DNA from: Chitinophagaceae bacterium LGM1
GTDB taxonomy: Bacteria; Bacteroidota; Bacteroidia; Chitinophagales; Chitinophagaceae
DNA length: 64,000 nucleotides
Direction: 5' to 3'
Assembly (NCBI GenBank): GCA_018604165.1
Contig: CP075895.1
Coordinates: 2,785,001-2,849,000 of the forward strand
Shown here: positions 8,222-15,910 of the stretch, one piece after another
Numbering within the stretch: position 1 is the stretch's first letter
Layout: the number at the start of each line of letters is the position of its first letter
Translations under genes and position numbers: made by a program
The notes under the pieces: model-generated
The model's input: the letters and a program-made list of their open reading frames with translations, nothing else
Databases searched by the model: none
What the model was told of the DNA's origin: nothing

Positions 8222-8761
8222 ATGAGTACAAAAATGTTGCGGGGCTTGCTGCTATTAACAGGCCTTTCGCTGCCAATGTCTACTATTTTGGCACAACAAC
8301 CATGCAAGTATGTGAAAGCCACCAAAGACGAATGGACGGGCAAGACCATGAACACGGCGCAAATGGCCATCGGCAATGCACTTGCAGGCCGTGAAGTGAT
8401 ATTGCAGGAATCAGGCGGTACCTACTACCTCGGGCTGCGTATCACTTTTAACAGCGATTTCCCTGAAGTGGCGTTTAAGAAAGGTGATAAAGTCAGCTTC
8501 AAACTGGCGAATGGGGATATTATCGAAATCGTATCTATCAAAGACCTGCCGCCAAGCCTCACCCGCTTTATGGATGTGCCTGTACGGATGTGGTTCGTCA
8601 ATCAGGATGTCAGCAAAGCAATTTTTGAAAAACTATCCGCCTCACCCATTACCGCCATACGGTTCAGGTTGAACGATGCCGACCATGACTTACCAGCTAT
8701 CAAGGACAAGCAGACGGCTAAAATCATGGAGACCGCAAAATGTATGCTCAATAAACAGTAA
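8222..8761 (+). CDS. Secreted protein of unknown function
   Basis: 179 residues starting MSTKMLRGLLLLTGLSLPMS with cleavage probably after TILAQ. The mature part is soluble and mixed alpha/beta (WTGKTMNTAQMAIGN, YYLGLRITFNSDFP, FKKGDKVSFKLANGDI). I do not recognise a family; it would be periplasmic or exported. It follows the folded RNA candidate and is 31 bp upstream of a lipocalin-like lipoprotein gene on the same strand, so the two are probably cotranscribed. Similar pairs of small envelope proteins are common accessory genes on Bacteroidota elements, which is the only contextual clue. Confidence 0.7.
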   Translation: MSTKMLRGLLLLTGLSLPMSTILAQQPCKYVKATKDEWTGKTMNTAQMAIGNALAGREVILQESGGTYYLGLRITFNSDFPEVAFKKGDKVSFKLANGDIIEIVSIKDLPPSLTRFMDVPVRMWFVNQDVSKAIFEKLSASPITAIRFRLNDADHDLPAIKDKQTAKIMETAKCMLNKQ

Positions 8762-8792
8762 TCAATTCTCTCACTTCAATAACATTAACACA

Positions 8793-9248
8793 ATGCGTAG
8801 TATTTTAATCATGATGATGGCGATCTGCACAATGGGTGCCTGTAAGAAAGACAACACGAGCAATAATCCGACACCATCCCCCACGCCTACACCTGCTAAA
8901 ACCAATAAGGAACTTATAACAGGTACATGGCTGATAGTATCGGTTACGACCACCGACCCGAGTAATCCCAATCCCCTGCCGGATTGCAGCAAGGATGATA
9001 TATTAACCTTCAAGGTAGACGGCAACTGTATTGCCGATGCAGGAGCGACCTTGTGTGATTCCACACAGCCAAAAACATTAAGCGGTACATGGAATATAGA
9101 TGCCTATCCTAAACTGACATGGAATGTAACGGGTGAACTGGCAAGTGAAAACACCATCAAGCAGCTTGACGAAACTACCCTTGTGATGGAGCGTAAGTTT
9201 ACACAAGTGAATGATTTTGTCTTCACGTATACGTGGAAGCGTAAATAG
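8793..9248 (+). CDS. Lipocalin-like lipoprotein
   Basis: 151 residues from the ATG at 8793. The lipobox is in ICTMGACKKDN (Cys at about 15), followed by a Pro/Thr spacer (NPTPSPTPTPAKT) and a domain opening with LITGTWLIVSVTTTD. The GTW motif plus later strands (ILTFKVDGNC, LSGTWNIDAYPKLTWNV, TLVMERKFT) match the lipocalin-like domain frequent in Bacteroidota lipoproteins of unknown ligand. It ends at a strong terminator (9283-9305) and forms the second gene of the 8222 unit. Confidence 0.75.
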   Translation: MRSILIMMMAICTMGACKKDNTSNNPTPSPTPTPAKTNKELITGTWLIVSVTTTDPSNPNPLPDCSKDDILTFKVDGNCIADAGATLCDSTQPKTLSGTWNIDAYPKLTWNVTGELASENTIKQLDETTLVMERKFTQVNDFVFTYTWKRK

Positions 9249-9282
9249 GGGTAATAGAACGGGTACAAACAACAAACGAGAG

Positions 9283-9305
9283 AGGCTGCCGATTGGCAGC
9301 CTTTT
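9283..9305 (+). terminator. Terminator after the lipoprotein gene
   Basis: AGGCTGCC (9283-9290), GATT loop, GGCAGCCT (9295-9302), then TTTTG. It separates the secreted-protein unit from convergent genes of the central module. Confidence 0.8.
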
Positions 9306-9307
9306 GT

Positions 9308-9529
9308 CTATCGTGCAAACAAGCCCATCTGTTGCAGGGCAGTATGCTTGACGGGCTTGTAATGGTTCAGCCGCCTTGTCAGGTAAAAGACGGTGATGTC
9401 CTCATTGCCGATAATCGCCCATGCGGCGGTCAGGGCTTTGGAACGTGTGTTGCGTTTAGCCCGTTGAATATCCCATGACAGTTTCATCAGGCGGGATAAT
9501 CTGTTGCTCTTGTTGTTCTTGCTGTTCAT
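9308..9529 (-). CDS. Small basic protein, mobile-element associated
   Basis: 73 residues, very basic, starting MNSKNNKSNRLSRLMKLSWD. The core reads KALTAAWAIIGNEDITVFYLTRRLN, suggesting a helical DNA-associated protein. It resembles short uncharacterised proteins seen beside mobilization genes, but I cannot name a family. A possible partner ORF ends 13 bp upstream on the same strand. The gene ends just past the lipoprotein terminator. Confidence 0.5.
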   Translation of the reverse strand: MNSKNNKSNRLSRLMKLSWDIQRAKRNTRSKALTAAWAIIGNEDITVFYLTRRLNHYKPVKHTALQQMGLFAR

Positions 9530-9541
9530 ACTATGCTGTTT

Positions 9542-9805
9542 TTAAAGAGTGATAAAACCCAATTCGGCACAAAGCCTCATTTGGACTTTGATAAGCACCC
9601 CATTGAGCGCATGACGGATGGCAGGCAAGGTTTTGGCAAAAAGAATACCACTTGGGCGTGCAGGTAAATTAGCGGCAGCCACCGGAACAGAAAGGGAAGA
9701 TTGTTTTTGCCAAACCCATCGGGCAAGTGCAGCCCTGCCGACAGAAAGGGCGTAACGACCGACCTTGCCTGCCATACGGCATGGGCTATAGCTTTGCTGG
9801 CTCAA
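9542..9805 (-). CDS. Possible small basic protein
   Basis: 87 residues, basic and Ala-rich (VGRYALSVGRAALARWVWQK), ending LCAELGFITL. No family is recognised and no clear ribosome-binding site is seen. It shares strand with the 73-residue gene 13 bp downstream, and little else can be coding here, but the composition could also be that of a chance frame in G+C-rich DNA. Low confidence. Confidence 0.3.
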   Translation of the reverse strand: MSQQSYSPCRMAGKVGRYALSVGRAALARWVWQKQSSLSVPVAAANLPARPSGILFAKTLPAIRHALNGVLIKVQMRLCAELGFITL

Positions 9806-10194
9806 AGGCTAAAGAGAAATAAACTCATATCGGCATCGCGCTATCCTGTCCGTTCAGGCATGGCAGCATGGGTGGACTGGATAAATGCTGACGGGTGATA
9901 AGCTGTAACGGGATATACCCCCGTGCGGGGTAAGGCTCTGTCTTATGCCGCACACCGCATGGCAAGCCATATCAGGGAAACACTATCACCCTTAGGGCAA
10001 TCAACATGACAAGCGATGTAAGCCTTTCGCTTTCTTCGCTTGCCATTTCATCATCAAACGCCGCTCCACAAGTGGGGCGTTTGATTTGCTTAATGGATAT
10101 TCAGGCGATAAACGGAGCGTCGCAACGATGCAGAACAGGGAATAACTGCTGATACCAAAAATAGTTTCTTTTCGTTTTCAGGTGATAGGTTTTT
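9806..10194. other. Non-coding stretch with hairpins, downstream of mobA
   Basis: About 390 bp with no convincing gene. It holds CAAGCGA (10010-10016) with TCGCTTG (10036-10042), and a strong stem ATCAAACGCC (10053-10062) with GGCGTTTGAT (10076-10085) that could terminate the mobCA transcript. A CCCCCGTGCGGGG dyad lies near 9920-9932. Confidence 0.4.
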
Positions 10195-11418
10195 CTATTC
10201 CATATCCATCCCGCGCTCACGGTTACGCTGTTGGCTTTGTTCGTTTTCCTGCATCCGCTTTCTAAATTCTTCGCGGCGTTTTTCCTTGTCTTTTTCTTTT
10301 TCGGTTTTGGTATCTGCCTTATTTTCGACAAATTTTTCCTGCAAGGATTTATCTTTTTCCTGCCCCGTAATATCGGGTTTGTTATCCTTAAACTGCTCAC
10401 GGGTATTTTGCGCCTGTTGCGCTTGTTCGGATTTGCTCATGTCAGCCTGATTATCGGCAAAATGTTTTTTGACGGGCTTGTCATGTTGCTGATTTGCGAT
10501 TTCCTGCCTGCTGGCTGCCAGCTTCTCTTTTAAAGTCGGTTGTTTGTCATTATCATTGGCTGCCATATCGCCTCTGTTATTTGAAAATTCCTGCTGCATC
10601 GTTTTTAGTCTGGTTTTAAACTCGTGTGTTCGCGTACCTTTTTCACCATCGCCGCCACGCTCCTGCTCGTCATGTTGCGGCTTACGCATCGTTTCAATCG
10701 CTTGTTTTTCATCCATCAGGTTTTCGCTGCGCAGCCGCTCGCGCACTTCTTTTAGCCGCACCCCTTGCAACTGGCGGGTCAGGTCATAGGAACGCCCGTT
10801 TTCATCCACGACCATAAACGGGCTGCGCCCCGAGCCTGTAGAAATCAGATACCCGTTTTGCCTTGCCGCTTTTACAAACTGCGCCCCGGTGTTTGCCGAT
10901 TGCCACAAAGCCGATAACGCGGCTTTGAGTTCGGGGCGGTGCTTGTTGCGATGCGGTGTTCGCTTTTGTTCAAAGACCGTTTCCATTTCCTTTCTTGCCC
11001 TGTCCTGCGCCAGCCGAGAAAAACTGTCGCTGACCATTTTACGTTTTGCATGGTCGTAACGCTCCCACACCACATGCGCATGGGTGCGCCCTTTTTTGGT
11101 GTGCAGAACGATGGCGCGGGACTGGTGCAGCAAACCTAACTGTCTGCCGAGAATGTCGGCAGCCTGTAGCCAGTGGTCGTCCTGCATGGCGGTATCTTCG
11201 CCAATGGCAGGGTTTATCTGGGCGTGATAAAGCCCTTTATCGCTTTTGGTAAGTTCTGCGCTCACACCCATAAGATAAACCGCCCTGTGCAGATCTTCCG
11301 CATTCGGGTTTAGCTGCCCGTCTATATCAAGGATGCGGATGGCTTCATTGTCTTTCTGCGCCAGCAGATAATGCGCCAACTGCCTTGCGCTGCCTCTGCT
11401 ATTGCCGCGAATGACCAT
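10195..11418 (-). CDS. mobA: MobA/VirD2-type relaxase (MOBP-like)
   Basis: 407 residues from the ATG at 11418 (MVIRGNSRGSARQLAHYLLA); a farther in-frame ATG at 11472 lies deep in mobC. The relaxase domain has the helix and metal motifs of the MobA/VirD2 group: N-terminal GNSRGSARQLAHYL, GLLHQSRAIVLHTKKG and the metal-binding THAHVVWERYD. An endonuclease Tyr is not assigned with certainty. The C-terminal 150 residues are charged coiled-coil repeats (KEKLAASRQEI, REQFKDNKPDI, LQEKFVENKADT) ending NEQSQQRNRERGMDME. It nicks oriT and pilots the strand. It overlaps mobC by 20 bp. The N-terminal style (GNSRG..LA.HLL) is proteobacterial rather than the usual Bacteroidota MobB type. Confidence 0.85.
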   Translation of the reverse strand: MVIRGNSRGSARQLAHYLLAQKDNEAIRILDIDGQLNPNAEDLHRAVYLMGVSAELTKSDKGLYHAQINPAIGEDTAMQDDHWLQAADILGRQLGLLHQSRAIVLHTKKGRTHAHVVWERYDHAKRKMVSDSFSRLAQDRARKEMETVFEQKRTPHRNKHRPELKAALSALWQSANTGAQFVKAARQNGYLISTGSGRSPFMVVDENGRSYDLTRQLQGVRLKEVRERLRSENLMDEKQAIETMRKPQHDEQERGGDGEKGTRTHEFKTRLKTMQQEFSNNRGDMAANDNDKQPTLKEKLAASRQEIANQQHDKPVKKHFADNQADMSKSEQAQQAQNTREQFKDNKPDITGQEKDKSLQEKFVENKADTKTEKEKDKEKRREEFRKRMQENEQSQQRNRERGMDME

Positions 11419-11782
11419 ATTCCAGTTCCTCTGCGATATACGCCGTGAGTAATTTGATGCCCTGTAAAACATCGGTAATCAGGGCGGGGTCTATGCCTGT
11501 CAGATTGTCGCTGTCGCTGCGGCGGTTTAATGCCCGTGCAATCTGGTTGGCGTTGTTGCCCACCCTGTTCAGTTCAGCCTGCAACCTGATAAGGTTTTCC
11601 CGTTCAGGGGTTGCCTTGTGGGTCAGCGGCTTGCTGCCGATAAGCCTTGTACGGGCAAAATCGCTCGGGGTTAGCCCGACTTCTTTTGCCAGCATCAGCA
11701 GTCGTGTTTTCTCGGCGGCGGTAACGCGCAACTTGAATATCAAGCTGCGTGTCGCCCCGCCATTGTCAGGGGTTCGTGTCAT
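11399..11782 (-). CDS. mobC: MobC-like relaxosome accessory protein
   Basis: 127 residues. A ribbon-helix-helix-like N-terminus (SLIFKLRVTAAEKTRLLMLAKEV, then GLTPSDFARTRLIG) and a C-terminal part with RLQAELNRVGNNANQIARALN, the hallmark of MobC-type relaxosome proteins. It would bind oriT and help the relaxase open the nick site. It is translationally coupled to mobA through a 20-bp overlap. Its start lies 23 bp from a 120-bp nest of inverted repeats that is the likely oriT. Confidence 0.85.
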   Translation of the reverse strand: MTRTPDNGGATRSLIFKLRVTAAEKTRLLMLAKEVGLTPSDFARTRLIGSKPLTHKATPERENLIRLQAELNRVGNNANQIARALNRRSDSDNLTGIDPALITDVLQGIKLLTAYIAEELEYGHSRQ

Positions 11783-11804
11783 ACCATCCGTTTACTGCGG
11801 GGGG

Positions 11805-11924
11805 TGTTTCAATCTTTACGAGAGGGTCAAGGGAGAAAAGCTTTGCGTTCTCCCTTGCAAGACGGTTTCGTGCCAAAAACTTGTTTTGTGGCCACAAACC
11901 ACGTCTTGCAACCTGATTGAAACA
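11805..11924. other. oriT: Candidate origin of transfer (oriT), nested inverted repeats
   Basis: Upstream of mobC and divergent from virD4. Outer repeat: TGTTTCAATC (11805-11814) with GATTGAAACA (11915-11924). Second: TTGCAAGACG (11855-11864) with CGTCTTGCAA (11902-11911). Separate hairpin: AAGGGAGAA (11829-11837) with TTCTCCCTT (11848-11856). Inner palindrome: TTTGTGGCCACAAA (11885-11898). Position, size and repeat density fit an oriT of the MobA/MobC group. CAACCTGATTG just past the second repeat could hold the nick, loosely like the ATCCTG core of RP4-type sites; this is inference. Confidence 0.65.
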
Positions 11925-12082
11925 TACACCCAAACCTGTTATCTGTCAAGCCATGAATGTCAAAATATATAACCATTACAACGAGATACCGTAAGGTATC
12001 AAGTGATGTTATAAAGGATAATACTGTCCATGCGCATGATAATTTCGGCGGTAAAAAAAGAAAAAAACATGACGCAGGCAAG

Positions 12083-12135
12083 GTGGAAAACACGGTATTT
12101 GCGCATGACAAAAAAAGGGTGTTTTCACTATACCG
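12083..12135. promoter_or_regulatory. Inverted GTGTTTTC(C)AC repeats upstream of virD4
   Basis: GTGGAAAACAC (12083-12093, followed by GGTAT) faces GTGTTTTCAC (12119-12128, followed by TATACC), forming an inverted repeat about 45 bp before virD4. The decamer is the same one found at 7109 and 7162 near the response-regulator gene, suggesting a shared DNA-binding regulator. Confidence 0.45.
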
Positions 12136-12179
12136 CAGGAATTTTGCCTGACGTATTATTGTCGGCAAAAATTTATTTG

Positions 12180-14021
12180 ATGCGTTCAGAAAATGCAAAA
12201 TCATGGTTCGACGTTTCCAAAGGCGATGTTTTGCATTTGTTTAAAACGCAAGGCAACCCTGAAAACAGGACAAAACTTATCCTGTGGCTGGTGACTGTCG
12301 TATTGACACCTATTACATTAGCTGGTGCCTTGATTGGCTACGTGCGGGGCTATAACAGGTTCATGTATCGTAACAGCGAATATCCTGTTCTTTATCCCAT
12401 ATTGCCGATTGTGCGGGTTGCCATGATTATCGGAGCCGTGATGATTTGGGTCGTGCTTCTTGTGGTGATATGGTTGTTTATTACTCTGATACCGGAAGAA
12501 TGGCTTTATGGTGGTGCGATATTTTATTACTTAGGTATCAATGCTGTTTTAGGGCTGTTTGTGTTTCTGGTATTTAAGGGATGGCGTATCGGCATTAACA
12601 ATGCTCTGGTCGAGGGCAATAAATTTGGCTCGGCGCGGTTTGCCAGAGACAGCGAATTAAAACCTTATCAGGATGGCAAGGGGTTTTATATCGGCTGTGA
12701 TTATAGCTTTAGCGATAAAGGGCATATCCTGACCTGTGCCGGCACAAGGGGCGGCAAGGGTACGAATTTGATTATCCCGAATCTGCTCGGTGCAAGCGAG
12801 TATCAAGGTTCGTGGGTGGTGATAGACCCCAAAGGCGAGAACGCCGCTATTACGGCGCGGTATCAGGCGGCGCAAGGGCAACAGGTCGTAGTGCTGAACC
12901 CGTGGGGGCTGCTCGCTGAAAACCTGCCGCCTGCTGCCAGCTATAACCCGCTTGATATACTGAAAGACACCAGCAACATCAATCTGGTGGATGATGCGCA
13001 GATGGTGGCAGAGATGATCGTGCCGATAGACAGAAACGACCGTAACAAGTTCTTTACTGATAATGCGCGGGCGATTGTGTCGGGCTTGCTGCTGCACATG
13101 GTAACCTATGATGAAAGTCTTGCGCAGGACAAGGTAAAAGATGACGAAACAGAAACACCTAAAACCATAGAACAAAGCCTGACCACGCTCTGGAAATGGG
13201 TCAGGCTGCCTAAAGCCCAGTGGCAAAAGCTGATAGAGGATATGAACGTCAACGACCATAAGGCGTTTGGCGATACCGTGAAACAGGCCGCCAACGAAAT
13301 CGAGAAACTGATGGTGGCTGGTGATAGGACTTGGGGCAATATCATTGCAACCGTGTTGCAATGTACCGACTTTATAAAATCGCCAGCCTTGCAACAATCC
13401 ATGCAAAGCAGTTTTAACCCCTCAACCTTGTCGGACGGCAAAACGACGATGTATATTATTATCCCTGCGGATAAACTGCAAAGCCATGCAAGATGGCTGC
13501 GGCTGGTGGTAACCACGACCATGCGGGCAGTGGTGCGCAAGCCCAAAGAAAGGGTCTGCTTCCTGTTAGACGAGTTTGCAGCTTTAGGCTATCTGCCCGA
13601 AATAGAAACCGCGCTTAGCACCTATGCAGGGTTCAATATTACAGTATGGACAATCCTGCAATCGTTAATCCAGTTACAGGCGCATTACAGCGATAACTGG
13701 GAAACCTTTGTCGGGAACTCAACCGTGAGGCAGTTCTTTAGCGTGAATGATAATTTTACGGCTGAATACGTCAGCAAGGCTATCGGGCAGACTTCTCATG
13801 TGATTAGCGAAGTGCTGCCGTTTGGCTTGGGCAAGTCCGAATCCAACGCCCGTGCGCTGGTAACACCCGACGAACTGCGCCGCGCATCAGGGGAAAGGAT
13901 CTTTACCTTTATTGCAGACAAGCCCGTTACATTTTACTTTAAAGTGCCTTATTATTATATGCCTCGGTTATACGATAATTACAAGGCGAGGTATGATGAA
14001 AATCCTTATTACAAAAATTAG
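12180..14021 (+). CDS. virD4: VirD4/TraG-type coupling protein (T4CP)
   Basis: 613 residues from the ATG at 12180 (MRSENAKSWFDVSKGDVLHL); earlier in-frame ATGs run through the repeat-rich leader. Three membrane segments (about 33-55, 77-104, 112-132) precede the ATPase. The P-loop CAGTRGGKGTNLIIPNLL is near residues 186-203 and Walker B is CFLLDEFAALGYLPEIE; the WTILQSLIQLQ and GNSTVRQFF motifs are typical of the family. It recruits the relaxase-DNA complex to a type IV secretion channel. It is divergent from mobCA across the oriT candidate. No VirB genes are in the element, so it must dock with a channel from elsewhere. Confidence 0.9.
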   Translation: MRSENAKSWFDVSKGDVLHLFKTQGNPENRTKLILWLVTVVLTPITLAGALIGYVRGYNRFMYRNSEYPVLYPILPIVRVAMIIGAVMIWVVLLVVIWLFITLIPEEWLYGGAIFYYLGINAVLGLFVFLVFKGWRIGINNALVEGNKFGSARFARDSELKPYQDGKGFYIGCDYSFSDKGHILTCAGTRGGKGTNLIIPNLLGASEYQGSWVVIDPKGENAAITARYQAAQGQQVVVLNPWGLLAENLPPAASYNPLDILKDTSNINLVDDAQMVAEMIVPIDRNDRNKFFTDNARAIVSGLLLHMVTYDESLAQDKVKDDETETPKTIEQSLTTLWKWVRLPKAQWQKLIEDMNVNDHKAFGDTVKQAANEIEKLMVAGDRTWGNIIATVLQCTDFIKSPALQQSMQSSFNPSTLSDGKTTMYIIIPADKLQSHARWLRLVVTTTMRAVVRKPKERVCFLLDEFAALGYLPEIETALSTYAGFNITVWTILQSLIQLQAHYSDNWETFVGNSTVRQFFSVNDNFTAEYVSKAIGQTSHVISEVLPFGLGKSESNARALVTPDELRRASGERIFTFIADKPVTFYFKVPYYYMPRLYDNYKARYDENPYYKN

Positions 14022-14076
14022 ATAGATTATAAATAAATATTATTAGAATATAAGATAATTTTATAAATTTCGAACA

Positions 14077-14832
14077 ATGAGATTATTAAGACGATTACAA
14101 GTAATAGTTATTGTACCTTTAGTATTAGTAATTTATGCCGCTTTACGCATACCGATTGTTATTCAGTTTTTCACAGAAAAACCTTGGGCAGGACACTTTA
14201 CGTATCTTGTTCTGGCAGCATTCACCATATTATCATATTACATAAACTTTTATCAGCCCTTGAAAGAAAACGACACTATGAAGAAAAAAGTTTGGAAACT
14301 GCTGAATAATAATGCCAAATCTCATTTGGGTGCCATCATCAAAAAATATGATTGTACACTCAGTTTGATGATACCTAAAACAGCATACTTATACAGGATT
14401 GAGCCATGCGAGGGCGACCGCAAAAAGGCAAAACTTTCTAAAAAGGGAAAAGTTTTTAAAATTATTTGGGAATACCCTGACAATAAAAGAATAGATAAGC
14501 AGTTAAAAATTAGCGTAAATCAGGGTATTTGCGGTGCTGTTTTAAAAACTAACAATCCACGTGCTGTTGACCTTACTCAACCAAATATAAATTTAAACTG
14601 TTTCACAATAAAACAGGAAAAAATACTGAGAGACTACAAAATAATTGCATGTGTTCCTATATATAGAGTGAAAGATGGCGCAGACCAGCAAGTTACTGAA
14701 GTGATAGGCATTTTAAATTTGCATAGCAAAGACCCCAATTCCGTTAATTTATTAAAAACGAATAAAATGGCAGACAATTTTTTATTAGAACCACTATTTA
14801 AAATAAGTACCTATTATCAAGATTTGGCATAA
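14077..14832 (+). CDS. Membrane-anchored GAF-domain protein, possible sensor
   Basis: 251 residues. Two N-terminal membrane helices (VIVIVPLVLVIYAALRIPIVI and FTYLVLAAFTILSYYINFY) precede a cytoplasmic linker (KENDTMKKKVWKLLNNNAK) and a GAF-like domain. The GAF pattern is seen in QGICGAVLKTNNPRAVDL and, after a spacer, IIACVPIYRV...VIGILNLHS. No output domain follows, so it may sense a small ligand or pass a signal to a partner. It is A+T-rich compared with virD4 55 bp upstream, hinting at separate acquisition. A promoter for the next small gene starts right after its stop. Defence or stress sensing is possible but unproven. Confidence 0.65.
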   Translation: MRLLRRLQVIVIVPLVLVIYAALRIPIVIQFFTEKPWAGHFTYLVLAAFTILSYYINFYQPLKENDTMKKKVWKLLNNNAKSHLGAIIKKYDCTLSLMIPKTAYLYRIEPCEGDRKKAKLSKKGKVFKIIWEYPDNKRIDKQLKISVNQGICGAVLKTNNPRAVDLTQPNINLNCFTIKQEKILRDYKIIACVPIYRVKDGADQQVTEVIGILNLHSKDPNSVNLLKTNKMADNFLLEPLFKISTYYQDLA

Positions 14833-14837
14833 TTTTT

Positions 14838-14865
14838 TTGACATTTGGTACGAAAGATGTATAGT
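14838..14865 (+). promoter_or_regulatory. Sigma-70 consensus promoter
   Basis: TTGACA (14838-14843), 16 bp, TATAGT (14860-14865), about 40 bp before a start codon with a strong ribosome-binding site. This is proteobacterial style, unlike the TAnnTTTG boxes of host genes here. Confidence 0.65.
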
Positions 14866-14904
14866 ATTTATATGAGTTTTGTTAACCCAAAAAAAGGAGG
14901 TCAA

Positions 14905-15147
14905 ATGACCGGAAAAAAAGCAACAGCAAGTGCAACAGCAAGTGCAAGTAGCTTCCGACACAACATGGTTAGTGTTCCAAAAAATGAACGCCAGGAAAGA
15001 AATGGTGTTTATGTTGGCAAGATTGACGTGGCAGCGTTAGAGAAGCTCTATGAGACGGATGGGAATGCTTTAAAGTACTCATTGGATGTCGATGATACTT
15101 TGGAGCAAGAACTGTCGAAAATTGAAGCGGAGAAACCTACTCCGTAG
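14905..15147 (+). CDS. Small protein of unknown function with its own promoter and terminator
   Basis: 80 residues from the ATG at 14905, chosen because AAGGAGG (14894-14900) lies 4 bp upstream; an in-frame ATG at 14845 falls inside the promoter. The N-terminus is low complexity (KKATASATASASS), then NERQERNGVYVGKIDVAALEKLYETDG and an acidic tail (DVDDTLEQELSKIEAEKP). No family is recognised. It forms a compact single-gene unit with a sigma-70 promoter and a strong terminator. It directly follows the GAF membrane protein and may be its partner. Confidence 0.6.
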   Translation: MTGKKATASATASASSFRHNMVSVPKNERQERNGVYVGKIDVAALEKLYETDGNALKYSLDVDDTLEQELSKIEAEKPTP

Positions 15148-15162
15148 CAATTCGAACTAGCT

Positions 15163-15200
15163 AAAATGGCCGCTAATTAGCGGCCATTTTCATTTTTTTC
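15163..15200 (+). terminator. Strong intrinsic terminator
   Basis: AAAATGGCCGC (15163-15173), TAATTA loop, GCGGCCATTTT (15180-15190), followed by a T-rich run (CATTTTTTTC). Perfect 11-bp stem. Confidence 0.9.
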
Positions 15201-15317
15201 AATGAGCGATTTTTATTCCGTCTAAATACTCAATACAGAACAGAGCGGTTGATTACGACATCAATTTTCACTGCCCAAAATTGGTCTCTGTGCTGTATGC
15301 ACTGAAACGCTAATCAG

Positions 15318-15503
15318 CTATGTTAGAAGTGACCTGATTTCTTCTACATTATACCCTTTAGCACGTTCCCCTATTTGTTTGGATTTAGGATATATGCCTC
15401 GTTTTACTCCCTTGTACCATGTGGAACGGCTTATTGGTAAAACTTCCAATACAGTCTTCAAACGTACAAGCCCCTCGATAGGCAAGATCTTATCTTTTGA
15501 CAT
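15318..15503 (-). CDS. alpA: AlpA-family regulator/excisionase
   Basis: 61 residues with a MerR-like helix-turn-helix: GLVRLKTVLEVLPISRSTWYKGVK, then RGIYPKSKQIGERAKGYNVEEI. These are the hallmarks of AlpA-type DNA-binding proteins that switch on P4-type integrase genes and help excision. It is divergent from the P4-type integrase 407 bp away. Its own upstream region has TTGACA (complement of 15562-15567) and a perfect palindrome (15567-15580) whose AGGAAT core recurs before the integrase. This fits control of both genes by AlpA or a second repressor. Confidence 0.85.
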   Translation of the reverse strand: MSKDKILPIEGLVRLKTVLEVLPISRSTWYKGVKRGIYPKSKQIGERAKGYNVEEIRSLLT

Positions 15504-15566
15504 GGTTTATTCCTTTTTATATGTTGATTGATGATGTGTACAGTATCATAGAATAAGAAGCTGTCA

Positions 15567-15580
15567 AGGAATATATTCCT
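15567..15580. promoter_or_regulatory. AGGAATATATTCCT palindrome upstream of alpA
   Basis: Perfect 14-bp palindrome abutting the likely -35 hexamer of alpA. Related sites lie at 15811-15828 and 15900-15911. Confidence 0.5.
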
Positions 15581-15789
15581 ACATACCTGTGAATGAAAAT
15601 TATTGATTGGATAAATCAACCCTGTTATTATCATCTCCTAAACGGCGTAGCTGTTTAGAGGTATAATTGGTGGTACGAAAATTTGCTGCTAAAAATATCA
15701 GCTTCTCTCTCAACCAGATAAGGACATTTGCCCCTCTCCCGCCGGGACTAAGACAAGAGATTTCACAAGGTGCAAGAAAGAACTAAGCC

Positions 15790-15828
15790 TTGACAGGATA
15801 ACAATTTGTGATAGGAATAGTATCCTAT
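15790..15828 (+). promoter_or_regulatory. Putative promoter and operator of the P4-type integrase
   Basis: TTGACA at 15790-15795, then the dyad ATAGGA-ATAGTA-TCCTAT (15811-15828) over the expected -10 region. The dyad resembles the alpA palindrome. AGGACTATTCC just before the start codon is a third, imperfect copy. Confidence 0.4.
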
Positions 15829-15910
15829 ACCTGTTGCTTGTGTCTCATAGCATCCCACCCTTTTGGGGGTAGCGGCAAGGGTACTTATCACAACCTGTAA
15901 GGACTATTCC

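Noticed and set aside
9701-9898. Plus-strand frame of 65 codons
   Set aside because: No ribosome-binding site, no pattern, overlaps another doubtful frame; probably neither has strong support.
10231-10533. Phe-rich hydrophobic frame opposite mobA, apparently a membrane protein
   Set aside because: It is the complement of the Lys/Glu-rich coiled-coil tail of MobA, which yields Phe/Leu by complement.
11420-11472. Extended N-terminus of MobA
   Set aside because: The longer start lies within mobC and the relaxase fold begins at MVIRGNSRG.
12657-13406. Long open frame of 249 codons antisense to virD4
   Set aside because: Composition is that of a shadow of the coupling-protein gene; its product is basic/His-rich without domain features, and virD4 has full motifs on the other strand.
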